Positions 52,969 to 64,000 of a DNA stretch of 64,000 bases are shown here, piece after piece (position 1 is the stretch's first letter; each line of letters opens with the position of its first letter). This stretch comes from Falciphora oryzae (taxonomy: Eukaryota; Ascomycota; Sordariomycetes; Magnaporthales; Magnaporthaceae), in assembly GCA_000733355.1 (NCBI GenBank), contig JNVV01000007.1:1168370-1232369 (forward strand). Direction: 5' to 3'. The notes beneath the pieces are model-generated. The model made no database searches. It saw nothing but the letters and a program-made list of their open reading frames with translations, and was not told the origin of the DNA. The position numbers and the translations under genes are program-made.

Positions 52969-55759
52969 TCAGGGATCAAGCAGGTGCTGGATGTTGTTGA
53001 AGGAAAGAATAAACTTGGCCATGAGCCGCCCCGAGTAAATGTTGGCCACGTCCATGGGGTACGGGTGGCTGGCCCCGTCGTTGTCGAGCTCAGAGCCCTG
53101 CGCGCTCAAAAAGTCCAGCTCGCTTCCTATTGAAGGGGGAACCCCACGTATGTTAGCAAAGCCGGCGGTATCAAACAATAGGGGCAACAAAAGGGAGGAG
53201 CGGATTGCACTCACCACTATCATAATCATTCATCAGATCCCTCAGGCTCCGCACCATCTCCATCGCCGCGGGGTCCAGGTTCTGCTCGTCGAGGAGCGAG
53301 TCGTCCACGAGCGGGTTGAACGGCTTCGTCGACGCGTCGGTCGAGTGCGTCTGGTATATCTGGTGGAACTGGTACGCGAACTGCCTGAACGGCATGTGCT
53401 CAATCTCGCGGTTCATGGCGAGCATGTGGCGGCGCCTGAACGCCTCGGCGGGCCGGCGCTCGCGCTCCTTGTCGATCTGGTTCTGCGACGTGCCGAAGAC
53501 GTCGATCGTCACCTCGAGGTCCTCCATGAAGAGCGTGAGGACCAGGAACGCCGCCATGCAGGGGGCCCACTCCTTGCGCATCTTGGGCTTGAGCAGCTTC
53601 GCGAACAGGTTGAACAGCTCCGACATCTCCTGCTTGTGGATGTCGTCGAGGACGGACTTGAATTGGCGGTTGAGCAGCCGCGTCGTCTGCGTCCCGTGGT
53701 TCTGCGACGCGAGCCGCATGCGCATCAGCTGGCTCAGCCCGTTGGGCGTGAGGGTCAGGTGCCGCGAGAGGATGTAGTGGTTGGTGTATACCCTGAGGGC
53801 CTTGTCCACGATCTCCGACTAGAAAAAAAGACATTGGTTGGTTAGCTCCGCGTAAAAGTAGGTTATGTGGGGTCAAGGTGTGAAGGAAGAGACGAGCTCA
53901 GTTCACCTTGCTGCGCATGGCATATTTGTAAACGATGCGGAGCACATCGCGGGGCAGGTACGTCGAGCGGATCGACGCCGTCATCTCCTCGGGGAAGCAC
54001 GGGTCGCGGATGAGGTTGGTGACGAAGTCCTTGGCGCGCTTCTGCAGGTCGGTCCGCTGCGCGCCGCCGTCGCCGGCCATGTCGAGCCCGACGGGCACCG
54101 CGACGCCGCAGCTGAGCGACACGGTGCCGTTGGCCTCCTGCTTCTGCTGCCAGTGCGCCAGGATCTCGGGCTTGTTCGGCGTGAAGGCCTTGGCGGTGAT
54201 GGTCAGGAACGTCGTGAACCCCTTGCCTGCCGTCAGCTCGACCACGCACGGCCGCTCGACCCCGTCCACCAAGAAGTCCTGCACGTTTTCGGCGATGAAG
54301 GCCGCCATCTTCTCCTTTACGAAGTGCTCGCGCAGCATGTACGGAAACAATGCGCTCGTGAAGTCGGCAAACTGCCAGCAGATGATCTGAGGCAGGGAGA
54401 TCTTGGCGCAGCTCTTGCAGGGCCGCGTCGCCTCGCACTTGACCTTGCGCGCGTGACAGCTAAAGCAAGCACCGATCCTCCGAACCTTGAGCGCGCTCTC
54501 CTTGGTCGCGTCGGCCAGGGGCCCCTTCCGGCCGCGCTGCGTCATGCGATCGTACCCCTCGAACATGTTCCCCTTGCCGCCCGACGCCGCGGCCGACTCG
54601 GACGAAATGGTGATGAACTTTAGCGCCACCTCGCTGCTCGCCGAGCCACCGCCGCTGCCGCCGCTACTGCTACTGCTCGCTATGCTGCTGGTCGAGTCGG
54701 CGGGCGATCTGCGCTTCTCGACGCGGGCGTTCTTCACCTTGCGGATCGCGGCATCGCCTGCCGACTTGAGGTCGGGCTCCTGCTTCACCAGGGGCGAGAT
54801 CGGGCTCGCCGAGGAGCAGGTGGCGGGGCTCGACGTGGACGTCGGCGTTACGGGCGTGCGCGCCGACTGGGGGCCGAACTCCTCCATCCTAAACACGAGG
54901 TTACTGTTGCTGTTGGCGGTGTGCATAACCGCCGATGGGCTCCAGGGCGCCGCGTTGGCGTCGGACTGCTGCCGCAGCGCCACGGGGATGTCCAGCGAGA
55001 CGGGGGCGTGAGGGTTCATCGCTGGCGGTGGCACGATGCCGGTAGCGGGTAGGGTCTGCGGCGACACCGCGCTCCATGCACCGTTCATGAAGGGTGTGAT
55101 ATCTAGGTCTGGTTCCGTAAGCTTCTGATCAGGTCACTTGGGTGTCAAAGCTCATTGAACTCACCTTGGATATCGTGATCGCCCAACACAAACTGGTGTG
55201 TCCTAAAATGGCGACCCTGATAGAGGTTCTCCCCGACCGTCACGCCCGTCATCTGGCCATCAGCCGGCCCTGTCGTCGACGGGAAGGCGACCAGGTGGTC
55301 TGCAAACGCGAGCTGCTCCAAAAACGACGCCTGGTCATCCGAGAACGTGGCGCTCTGGTCGCCGCCAAACGCAGACGAAAGCGACCCGGCATGCTGCCTC
55401 TGCTGCTGGTGGTGGTTGTGGCTGCCGGTGAAGGGGCTCTGGTCGGCGGCGGCCGACATGCTGTTCATGGCGGCGAACCCCTGCGACGACGACGACTCGG
55501 TGTCCAGAAACAGCGGCGAGGGAGCGGGTGGCGACGGCTGGACGCCGCCGTGGCTGCCGGCGCGGCGGACGATGCCATACGAGCGCAGACTGCCCGTGTC
55601 CGGGCTCGGGAAAAAGTCCACGGACCCGTTGCTGGACGGGGCCAGGCCGTCGGGGGAGATGAAGGCCCACGACTCGTCGTCGGCGGGAATGTACTCGCCG
55701 CCCTGGAAGGCGTCCAGCGTCGGGAGCGGGGATGTGCCGGACGATGCGACGGATGCCAT
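52969..55759 (-). CDS. Large Zn(II)2Cys6 transcription factor with central zinc cluster
   Basis: Four exons (55165-55759, 53907-55108, 53215-53818, 52969-53126, minus) give 852 residues. The zinc cluster is central, with Cys at 413, 416, 423, 429, 432 and 442 (ACFSCHARKVKCEATRPCKSC, C-x2-C-x6-C-x5-C-x2-C-x9-C). It follows a basic patch and a Ser-rich linker. Upstream are a Ser/Asp-rich activation-like N-terminus and a VKQE sumoylation-type motif at about 306-309. Downstream is a helical regulatory region: LREHFVKEKMAAFIAENVQDF, FPEEMTASIRSTYLPRDVL, and LVLTLFMEDLEVTIDVFGTSQ. The end is MAKFILSFNNIQHLLDP. The intron after YAMRSK uses a weaker GTGAAC donor. Sequence just upstream of the ATG (TTTCAG) could be the end of a leader intron. 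Probable nuclear regulator, targets unknown. Confidence 0.88.
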
Positions 55760-56680
55760 CGTGACTGAAATATATATACGGGTGATGGTGATGGGAAAGT
55801 ATAGAAGCTTGTTGTCGAGTTGCCAAGCTTCGGCGCGCTGCAACAATCCGATTGTGCACGTCTTCTTTGTCGTCTTTCGAGGTACTAAAGATGGCGGGTG
55901 GAGCCAAGTGTCGGAATAATGTCCGGGATGGGCTTTGTGGGAAGTGCACTTCTACTTAAATACACAACCCGTTTCACAGGCGGGCGGGGGCTACTCGGGT
56001 TCGAACTCCAGGGTCGTTCGGAGGGGCTCCTTCGTTCGGCAACTGGAGAGGAGGGAGTCGAAGAGGGCGAGAACGTCAGCGGCCTCGTTTTTTGTTGGTT
56101 GTGTCGCCGCGGGGTGTGGTTGGCTGTGTTCTATTGCGCTAACGTTTGACAGCAGCCACAGCGCGCAGTCGAGCAACCGAAGCACCGCTTGCGCAGTACG
56201 AAAAATCAAGTGTAATGGGGCCGGCTTCACAAGGAAACAGTCATCCGGCGGGCGGGGTTCGGGGGCACAATGTCGGGTTGTAATGCCCAAGCTTTTTATC
56301 CTCTCATTTTCGATTGCTGTCTGTATTCCCGAGATGTCGAGCAATGAGGATGGAAGGGCGTGCGAGTCGGGTTGCGATGGAGAAAGACTCCGAAATCCCC
56401 CCAAAAGCCGCCCCGCCTTGTAACGGCTGATGGGCAGGCGTTGGACATTAATACCATGAGCGACAGGCACGGCGTAACTGGAGAAGCAGCCCAGCCATGC
56501 ATTGGAGCATCCATCGTTTTTTTTTGGGCAGGGGGCCGCTCACGCATCGCCACAGGATTCAGCCTGTCGGTCGCCCGATCTGGTAAGACCGAATGCCGCG
56601 CTAGTCCCAAAAGGAATACCGACGCTTGGCTTTTCCAATCTGTGCCGGACGCTGCTATTCGCTTGAGAGCTTCCTCTGGC

Positions 56681-56702
56681 TTTTTTTTTTTTTTTTTTTT
56701 TT
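56681..56702. repeat. Homopolymer T tract, 22 nt
   Basis: Twenty-two uninterrupted T in the spacer. Confidence 0.9.
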
Positions 56703-58171
56703 CGCTGGCTCGACTGTTCGGTATCAGCGCAGTCGCGTCGGCGATCCGTTTGGACAGATTGCTCTATTTGTTATAATTCGGGCTGCGGGAGCTGAAATCG
56801 TTTTTTCCCAACCGTGCTGGTGCCCGAGGAAGCAAGCCAGTTGGAACCCCCCACATTCCATCCTCCCGGGCAGCCCAGCCCAGCCAGGATCGGGATCACG
56901 CGTTTCTGGCCCCAGGTTGCAAAGGAAAAAAGCCAGCACAGTCCACCGCCGCGCCAGTCAGCCCTTGCGTCACGGCGCGCGGAGGCCATGGAGCACCATC
57001 CACCCCCATGCTGGTTTAGCACAGAACAAAAACAAAATTCAGCCCGACCGTTACCCTGCCCCAGGCGGGACGAAGCGCTGCACGCCGTCTTGCGTGCTGC
57101 GGGAATGACAGCGCGACTTGACGCATGGCCCCGGCCCTGGCCTTCCCCAACAACAGAAAAACAAGCGTTGTGCTCGTCCATGCGTAAATCTTTTTTTTTG
57201 ACATGACACAAAGCATTCGTGAGGGGTTGTGTTACTCTTTTTTTTTTTCTTTTTTTCTCCGTTATTGTGTAACCAACCTTGACATCCTCTTCATTGGCAC
57301 CGGCGTCTCGGAGCTGTCTTCTGTACGGCCACACAGATGACCGCTTCATCGACGCTGTGAAATCCAGGTATTCTTTCTCGATGGCCTCTCAATGGAAGAA
57401 CAGACGAACACCAAGTTACACGTACGTAGTAAGTGACCACAAACGCGGGGCCATCAGCCCCTCTTGTGTGTTGTGACACTTCGCCCTGCTTCGCCGCGTC
57501 TTGCTCCTCGTCACTGGCCACATGTTTGTTGCTAGTGCATGTTACCCTGTGCCCTGCCCCTGTTGTGCGGCTCTGGGCCAACACACGAACGGCAATCCAT
57601 GTCAGCTGTTGGGTTTCCGTGAAGCCGTACGTAAGTACCACCTACACCTAGATGAGAAGGATTTAAACGTGCGGTGCAGTATCAGCGTTGTCCAGGGTCC
57701 GCGCCTGGGTAACCAGCGCCTTTCCATATACGACATGGGGACGCCCTGCAGCCCAAAGTATAGAAACGCAAAGAAAAAGGCGAAAGAGTTAGTGACGTTG
57801 GTTTCAGCTAGACGAACTGACCGCCCAAAGAATCAAGGATGAAAAAGCCTCCCCACGTGCGTAGGCCGACGCAAGCCAGGAATTCCGCGCAAGGTAAAGG
57901 TGATAATGACGAGCATTACGCGAGACCAAAAAAAAGAGTGAAGGAATTTGGGAAACGAACTCGAAATGAGAAAGATGTGAGTGAGAAAAGCCCAAGCAAG
58001 GTAAATAGCAAATACCCAACGTGCAAGTAGTTAGTTCCACAACCCTCACTCCCCAATACGTCGTAAGACAACAAGTTTAGTGTTCCCGAGTGCGCACCGC
58101 CGCCAAAGGCAATCAACAAATCCGTTTCCCCACTCGCTTCTTGGACACAAGAGTCTGCCGGTGATATCCGG

Positions 58172-58209
58172 AAAGAAAAAAGAAAAAAAAAAAAAAAGAA
58201 AAAAAAAAG
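58172..58209. repeat. A-rich tract
   Basis: Nearly pure A interrupted by three or four G. Confidence 0.85.
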
Positions 58210-58662
58210 ATCCCTTCCCCTATACCTGTTCTTTCCAGGTCGTGCCGCGTTTACCGAAAGCCGTACCGGAGGGAGGTATATGCGTAGGTGCCGTCGTGGT
58301 GGTGTGGTCGTGCGTTGACGGGTGAGCGTGTTCTTGTGAACGTAGCGAATAGCTACAACGTATGTTTTGTGACAAAGGGGAGAGGGGACACCATGTGTGG
58401 CTGCTCTCCTGTCCGTCTCTTCAACCCTTTGTCAATGGGCCTTCTGATCCCTCAGGGGCCTGTCTGCTCTGCCTCTAAAGACATGAGAGTACCGTATGAT
58501 TCTCATAAAAGCCAAAAAGGAACTAAAGACGATAAACTCCGGGGCTGCAGTTGGCAAAAAGGAAAAGCAAAAAGTAAAGGTAGGCCGTTCGACAAAACAT
58601 TAGATGTAAAATTTCTGCACAGGCCGGTCTGCGCATGACTTGGGCACAGGATGCACAGTGAC

Positions 58663-60062
58663 TCAGCTTCGGAACCGCGCAGCAGCGGCGGCGGCCCTCT
58701 CCTGAATCTGCTTCTCTGTGGAAACGTATAGTTTGTCCAGGTAGTCCATGGCTGGGGCGTCCTTGAGGATCTTGGCTACCTGGATGCCGGCCGAGATGAG
58801 CTGGAGGATGTTGCGGTCGTCCTTGAGCGGCCTCGACTGGTGCTTGGCTGCATGCCTCATCTCGAGCGAATTCTCGAGTATGGTGACAAACTGCTTGATC
58901 TGGTTCTGGTACAGGACCCGGGCCGGGATCCGCCGCTTGGTCGCGAGCCGCTTGAGCAGGTACACCCACTCGGTCCACTCCCGGTCCTGCGGCCGCTCCA
59001 CCGGCCGCATGTCCTGCGTGAGCGGAATCGGAAACTGGTACTTGGCCACGAAGTCGTATGCGCATTGTGACAGCCGATCGTTGACCTGCGTCAGGACGCT
59101 GTCCTGCTCCTGCACCAGCAGGTTGGTTGGCAGATGCGGCAACTCCCGCTCCTGCATGGCCACGTACTCGGGCGGCGGGCGTTGTAGGAACTGGTGGGGG
59201 CCGTCGAACTCGTCGCGGTTCGAAGGCCGCCGTTGTGGCCTGCCGCCGCCTCCTCCGTTACCACCCTTGGCATTGTTATGTTTGCCGCCCTTGCCCGGCG
59301 GGGTCGTTCCGGCGCTGTTCTCGAGGGAGTAGTCGGACAGGTTCGGGGAGGCCATGATGTCATCTAGCGAGTCCGCCGGCGAGAACCGGCCCGGGTGTTC
59401 CCATCCTGAAGTGGTTGGGTTTTTAAACGAGGCGAAGGTGGGCGGCGCATTGCTCGGGAAGACCCCTGGTGGGGGGCGAGGCTGGTTGAAGGCGCCTGCG
59501 GATGAGAAGGCGGCTTCGGCACGGGATAGATGGGTCGGAAGTTGTTGACCTGGGGCGGATACACTGCTGGGCAGGCTGTATGTAGAGGCTCCTGGATTGT
59601 ATGGCAGGCTTTGGCGTGTTATTCTTGTGTGTCCATAGCCTGCGAATGAGGGGCTCTCAAAATACCCCGGGCAGGTGATAGGGTGCAGAAAAAAAGCTTG
59701 GCGGGGGATTGGCTGAGGGCGAAGGAGGGTTCGGAAAGAAGACGAATGAGAAGCCAATTGGAGGTGGCCTGGTCTTACCTTGGCTGCCTTTGAAAGGTAT
59801 TCTTCGCTGCCTCGAAACCACCATTGTGCTGGTAGCCGTCATTGTAAACCGGGCTTTTTCGCGGGTGGTGGTTGGTCAGCTTCAAAGGCCCGCCATCGGC
59901 ATTGGAGGGAGGGAAAAGAAAAAAAAAAGTCTTGGGAGGGAGGTCATCCGGTCCGCACCTTCGGGTAGAGCTCCACGGTCCGCTGGTCGGGACAGACATG
60001 TAGGCAAAATCCGGCTGTGCCATGTCTCTGCCAACCATTGTGGGAATAGCAGACCTGCTCAT
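58663..60062 (-). CDS. Protein of unknown function with a conserved-looking C-terminal helical domain
   Basis: The main exon frame ends at 58663 and is open up to 59757, but its first codon there is TTG. The first in-frame ATG (59354) lies mid-protein, so upstream exons are required. A workable model joins 59779-60062 (ATG at 60062, GTAAGA donor) to 58663-59653, giving 424 residues. The N-terminal half is Pro/Ser/Asn-rich (DDIMASPNLSDYS, then a Gly/Asn run). The last ~170 residues look folded and helical: QCAYDFVAKYQFPIPLTQDM, EWTEWVYLLKRLATKRRIPA, RVLYQNQIKQFVTILENSLE, DDRNILQLISAGIQVAKILK and AMDYLDKLYVSTEKQIQERA. I do not recognise the family. The 5' exon is uncertain; another frame across the same bases (60222-59944) is also open and contains Cys and aromatic residues. 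Confidence 0.6.
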
Positions 60063-60336
60063 TCCAATTTCCAGGGCGGAAAGTTGGGATCTCGGGGTGA
60101 GTTGCTAAAACAAGGAGAAAAGAGAGGAGGACGGACTGGTCGGTTAGGTAAGGAAGAGTATAATAAACTCGTCCCTCCTCGCCGGCAGAAAAACTAGCAA
60201 CGAGAAAAAAATTTCCTTCCAAACTCTTGGTGGGCTCTTTTTCCTGCTCCTGCTAGACTAGTGGTAATATGTCAGAACGTCCGGTGGGCGGACAGGTCCA
60301 ATCCAATCGGCAAGTTCCAGCTGCGGGACGAGACCA

Positions 60337-60402
60337 AAAAAAAGAAAAAAAAATCCAGGGAGCTCAGGGGACCCAGGAAGAAAAAAAAAAAAAGAAAAAA
60401 AA
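60337..60402. repeat. A-rich low-complexity segment
   Basis: Two nearly pure A blocks are separated by about 25 bases of mixed sequence. Confidence 0.8.
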
Positions 60403-63298
60403 CGGCCTCTTTCCTAGGATATGTTTGTTTCGATGGCAGTCCAGGCGGTGAAATTGTGCTGTGCAGGTGATCGCATTAGAAGTGGACTTTTCCAGAACAC
60501 CCGATGGCGGGCTCGCCAGTGGTTCCTTGTCCAGATGCTTGGAGAGCGGGTGCCGAGGGGGGAGAAGCTAAAGCAATAGCTTTTTTTTTTCTTGCTCCAG
60601 ACAATGTGAGTCGTAACGTATGGGGTAAAACAGGCACCGTTTACCCTGTGTGGGGGGAGGAAGCCGTGCTTCTAAAATACCGCTGGCAGATGGGACTCCA
60701 AGGGGGACTGACGGGGGGCAGATGGGAGGCTGGCTGGCAGCTTGATCGGAATGAGGCCCGACCAGGAAAGCAGTTCACATGGAGCCTCGAAACGGCACAG
60801 GGGCAGGCCGGGGGTGGCAAATAGCAGAAATAAAAAGCAACCAACGAGATGCCACGAAGGCAGGTTGGGCACACAGGTTTACCTGCTCGCGACGACTGAT
60901 GACTTGCCCATCCTGCACGTATGTGTGTCCTGTGCAGGGAACCGTCGGGAGGAGCCAGGGGAGCGAGGCGGACTGGCTGGGCGGGGTACCGAGCAGCTCG
61001 GGCCAGGGAAGGACACAGATGAAGCTCGCGGAATAAAAATAAAAAATAGAGAATTCGACAAAAAAGGCCGGCCTGCCTGTCCTGTCAAATCAAGGGGATT
61101 TCTACACGGCTAGGGCACTTGCGCCCCAGGTGCCCACACACCCCATCGAGCAGGCGGATCGGGGTTTTCTTAGCTCTCAGGCTTGTGTGCGTGTGTGCCC
61201 GCTTGTGGCCGAGGGGTGGATGGGTGCGGTTCCGTGACTAGCCAGGGTTTGGTCGAGCTGTTGCGTGCTCGAGTCGTGGGCAATGCCCACACAAACACAA
61301 CCCAGAGGACCGGGGCGGGTTCACGGCCCACGATTTCGAATCTGCCCCGGTCTGGGCCCATTCCACAGCCTCCCACCACCCCTGAGGGTGTGTTGCGGCG
61401 GCATACGCCGTACGCAATATCTCGTGGGTGGCGACGTCAGCGTGGCCGCGAGGGCGCCGACAACGGCCCCTTCAGACACGCACGAAGGCAAAGCAATGGG
61501 GCAGACGTGTGTGCCGGCCCCAACACGGGCCCGAGGATGGACGCCGTGACCGGCCAGGAAACATCCCTTGTGATGGGGCAAGAGACCATCATTCGTCCTG
61601 TTCGCCGGCAGAGGGCCTGGCTAGCTGGACAAGAGACGGTCAATTGGCCATAGAGGGAAAGAGGGGCAGGGGGAAAAGGTAATGCGCACACAACAATGGA
61701 GAGGACGCGGGGGCAGTCGACGGCGAGGGGATTGACAAGTGGCCGGTTCGGGCCAGGGGCCACCCCGGGTTGCCGAGCAGATATGCTTCGCACAATAAGA
61801 TAGGGCGTCTACCACCGACACTACCCTATAGTGTGGACGAAAGTATAGGGCAGGGAGGGATGCAGGTGGTCGTTGGGCGTCGGTGCGCCTGCCCGCGTGC
61901 CCTGTGCTGTGGCCTGGGACGAAGCTATCCCGAGGCGGAAGGGGACAGGGTTGGGCAGGGACGAGTCGAGCGTAAAGGTTGCGCGATTGTTGCCCAAAGC
62001 TCGCCCGAGATCGAGTCTTGTGGGCGGGATTCCTGATGGGTGGACGGAGGAGGGATGAGGGGTCGTCGTGGGGGAGAAAAGCAACGGGTGCGTGGCCGGC
62101 AGGCATTCCAGCGATCTAGAAAGAGGAGTGCAGGGGAAGACCCTGGAGCGAGGGAGCGGTCAAGAAGCGGGCGAATGTTCGATGACGGAGCTCTATCGGT
62201 TTCTGCTTGTCTTTCTCGGCTGGTGAAGGCGGTTTTCGCCTGGGCTTGGGCAGAAAACCCACACCGCGCGTCGGCAGAGAAAAGAGTTGGTCCGTTCGGT
62301 GGAGCCCAATGGACGGAACAGCATATGCATGACCGCCCAATCGGGCAGGGACTCCAGACGATCTTTCCCGGCCGGGCTGGCGACTGGTGCATCACGTGAG
62401 CGGCCGACCGACCGTTGTGCCTGTGTTGCCCGCCCGTTGACAGAAGACAAGCCGCAGAACGGCACATTGGATGGCTCTGCTTGCCCGTGCTGCCGATGGC
62501 GCAGGTGAGGGGGGCGGGGTGCCCAGGCTTCACGGACGGACCTCCTAGCACGAGTCGTTCATCCATGAAAAACACGGCGAGCCCGGGGCGGGGAATCGGT
62601 AATAAAACCAAAGTTAAGTCGTCGCTTCATGCTTCGTAATGTCGCCAGCAATCTCGGCTCTCCCGCTCGACAGCATTGGCAAAAATAACCATCATGCGTC
62701 TGGTTGTCTGGGGCTGGTCGAGCCACTTTTAGCAATGGGGAATCTGCTGTGCACCCATCGTCGTACGGTAAATAGTAGCATCGACCTATCTCGATGCGTG
62801 TCGGGCTGAGTCGCCGTCTCAGTGTTGAGGGAACCAAAGAAGGAGAGAATCACTCGAAGGCCTTGCCAAGCGCTGTGAAATACCACTCTGGACGGCAATT
62901 GGGAAGGCAGTACGACGAGTGGGATCGATGGGTCCTGCTGGGGCCCCTCGATATCCATCATGTTCTCTTGCTTGCACAACATCATCGTGCGCGCCTAATC
63001 ATCCCCCACACCGGCCGCCAAGCTCGCAATCCTCCGAGCGGCTAACTCAGGGACATCGGATCGCCGTGGGAACGATCTGTCGTACTCACCAAGCCCCGGC
63101 AGACTGGTGACGTGCAAAAAATAAGCGCCGGGTGGGGGGCGCGTGGGATTGGACGTTTGTGCGCAGTATCGACGTCCGAGCCACGTAACGCGAATGCGCC
63201 GCATTCAGGCACATGGTTGTCAGAGTTTCATGGAACAAGGACGACGGAATAAGCTCGTGTGATCCTCCGGAACGACCGTGCGGGATCGATGACGGGGG

Positions 63299-63316
63299 AA
63301 AAAAAAAAAAAAAAAA
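63299..63316. repeat. Homopolymer A tract, 18 nt
   Basis: Eighteen uninterrupted A near the right end of the window. Confidence 0.9.
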
Positions 63317-64000
63317 GCATGGCATCGCCGGCCCCAGCTAACAGCCGCACGACCGCTTCCGTAGGCAGTCGATCTTTCTCGCCAAATGTCACGAAGGAAG
63401 CCACCTACGTTTAGCCCCGATACCATGCGGAGCTTGATGCCTAGCTCTGCCTTGTCGGCGGCTAATTTGGTCCCGCCCCTTCAGATCACCACGCTAGAGT
63501 ATCGATGGGGAAGCCTTCACGGGAACCGGGCAACATGGCCGTCCAGATGCGGCTCTTGGCCACCCCTTGGACTTCACACCCAAAGAACGCGGCCTCCGCC
63601 ATCCGCTCTGATCCCGCAAGACCGATCGCTTTTTGGCTAGCTTGGGGATGACGGTCTCGGCCTAGGGGCCGGCCGGCACTATCTCTTCTGCCTCCAACCT
63701 GCTACCATACGACAAGCCTGTATGTAGCCTTGGATGGATGAGATCCTTCTTCCGATCTCGTCGCAAACCAGTACCAGAGTAGCATCAACGGGGCGCAACC
63801 GGTCGCTTGTTGGTTGGTGGGAGAGGTCGGTCCGAGGATAGTTGACGATGGTGCCTGGAAAGTGATAGATATATATATATCGGAATGTTGTTTCTTGATA
63901 TCCACCAGCAAACACGATGCCGTCCCTTTGAGGCCATTGGAGCCACGCAAGGATGATCAACGACGTGAGTTGAGACGTCCGCCTCTTTTCACATCTGCTC

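Larger units (their letters stand above)
55760..58662. other. Upstream region of the large Zn2Cys6 gene, no gene seen
   Basis: About 2.9 kb with a TATA-like run at 55768-55777, T22 at 56681-56702, T-rich runs near 57190-57256 and A-rich 58172-58209. Frames on both strands are short and random. Confidence 0.5.
60063..64000. other. Gene-poor right end of window
   Basis: About 3.9 kb without a supported gene. A-rich runs lie at 60337-60402, an A18 tract at 63299-63316, and an AT alternating run at 63867-63880. A 228-codon minus-strand frame at 61925-62611 lacks motifs. The A-rich runs are close to the 5' end of the unknown gene at 58.7-60 kb. Confidence 0.45.

Noticed and set aside
55998..56010. 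tRNA B-box-like GGTTCGAACTCC
   Set aside because: Flanking bases do not form the T-arm stem and no A-box or cloverleaf is visible.
61925..62611. 228-codon minus-strand frame
   Set aside because: Random composition, overlapped by several other frames, no motif or splice logic.

Overview
The window is nuclear DNA of a filamentous ascomycete, most likely a Sordariomycete (Pezizomycotina). Coding sequence is GC-rich. Introns are short (about 50-100 nt) with GTRAGT-type donors. Genes are 0.3-2.8 kb long on both strands with no operons. The proteins carry long Ser/Pro/Gln-rich disordered segments typical of these fungi, and there are two Zn(II)2Cys6 regulators. Eighteen protein genes are supported and one more small two-exon gene is a weak candidate. 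All intron boundaries were placed by eye from splice consensus, frame and protein continuity. I saw no rRNA, tRNA, CRISPR array, intact transposon or virus-like gene.

0-10 kb: ribosome anti-association factor eIF6 (TIF6, minus); a protein with a galactose-binding/discoidin-like fold split by a disordered insert (minus); the SUMO E1 subunit Aos1 (plus); and a divergent Aurora-type kinase (minus) whose start codon overlaps the stop of a short upstream ORF. 10-23 kb: a coiled-coil protein (plus); complex I subunit NDUFB3/B12 (minus), divergent from the CCR4-NOT deadenylase Caf1/Pop2 (plus); and a G3BP-like NTF2+RRM protein (minus) interrupted by an 83-base run of N.

23-44 kb: a Zn2Cys6 activator with a long first intron (plus), then six co-oriented minus-strand genes. 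These are the kinetochore MIND subunit Nnf1, a cytochrome b561-like membrane protein with a long disordered tail, a secreted protein with an acidic tail, an unknown 271-residue protein, a glomulin/Ybp1-family protein and a SET-domain protein with a signal peptide. 44-64 kb is gene-poor: an unknown protein (plus, 46.9 kb), the weak small candidate (minus, 49 kb), a large Zn2Cys6 regulator with a central zinc cluster (minus, 53-55.8 kb) and an unknown protein (minus, 58.7-60 kb). Gene-free spacers there reach 3-5 kb and carry long homopolymer A/T tracts.

The genes do not form one pathway. Most are ordinary housekeeping genes (translation, sumoylation, deadenylation, respiration, kinetochore, redox signalling), and there is no biosynthetic or defence cluster. 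The most unusual items are the Aurora-like kinase (lost alpha-F Asp, TGATG overlap), the SET protein that appears to enter the secretory pathway, the modular glycine/basic tail of the b561 protein, and the open first intron of the Zn2Cys6 gene.
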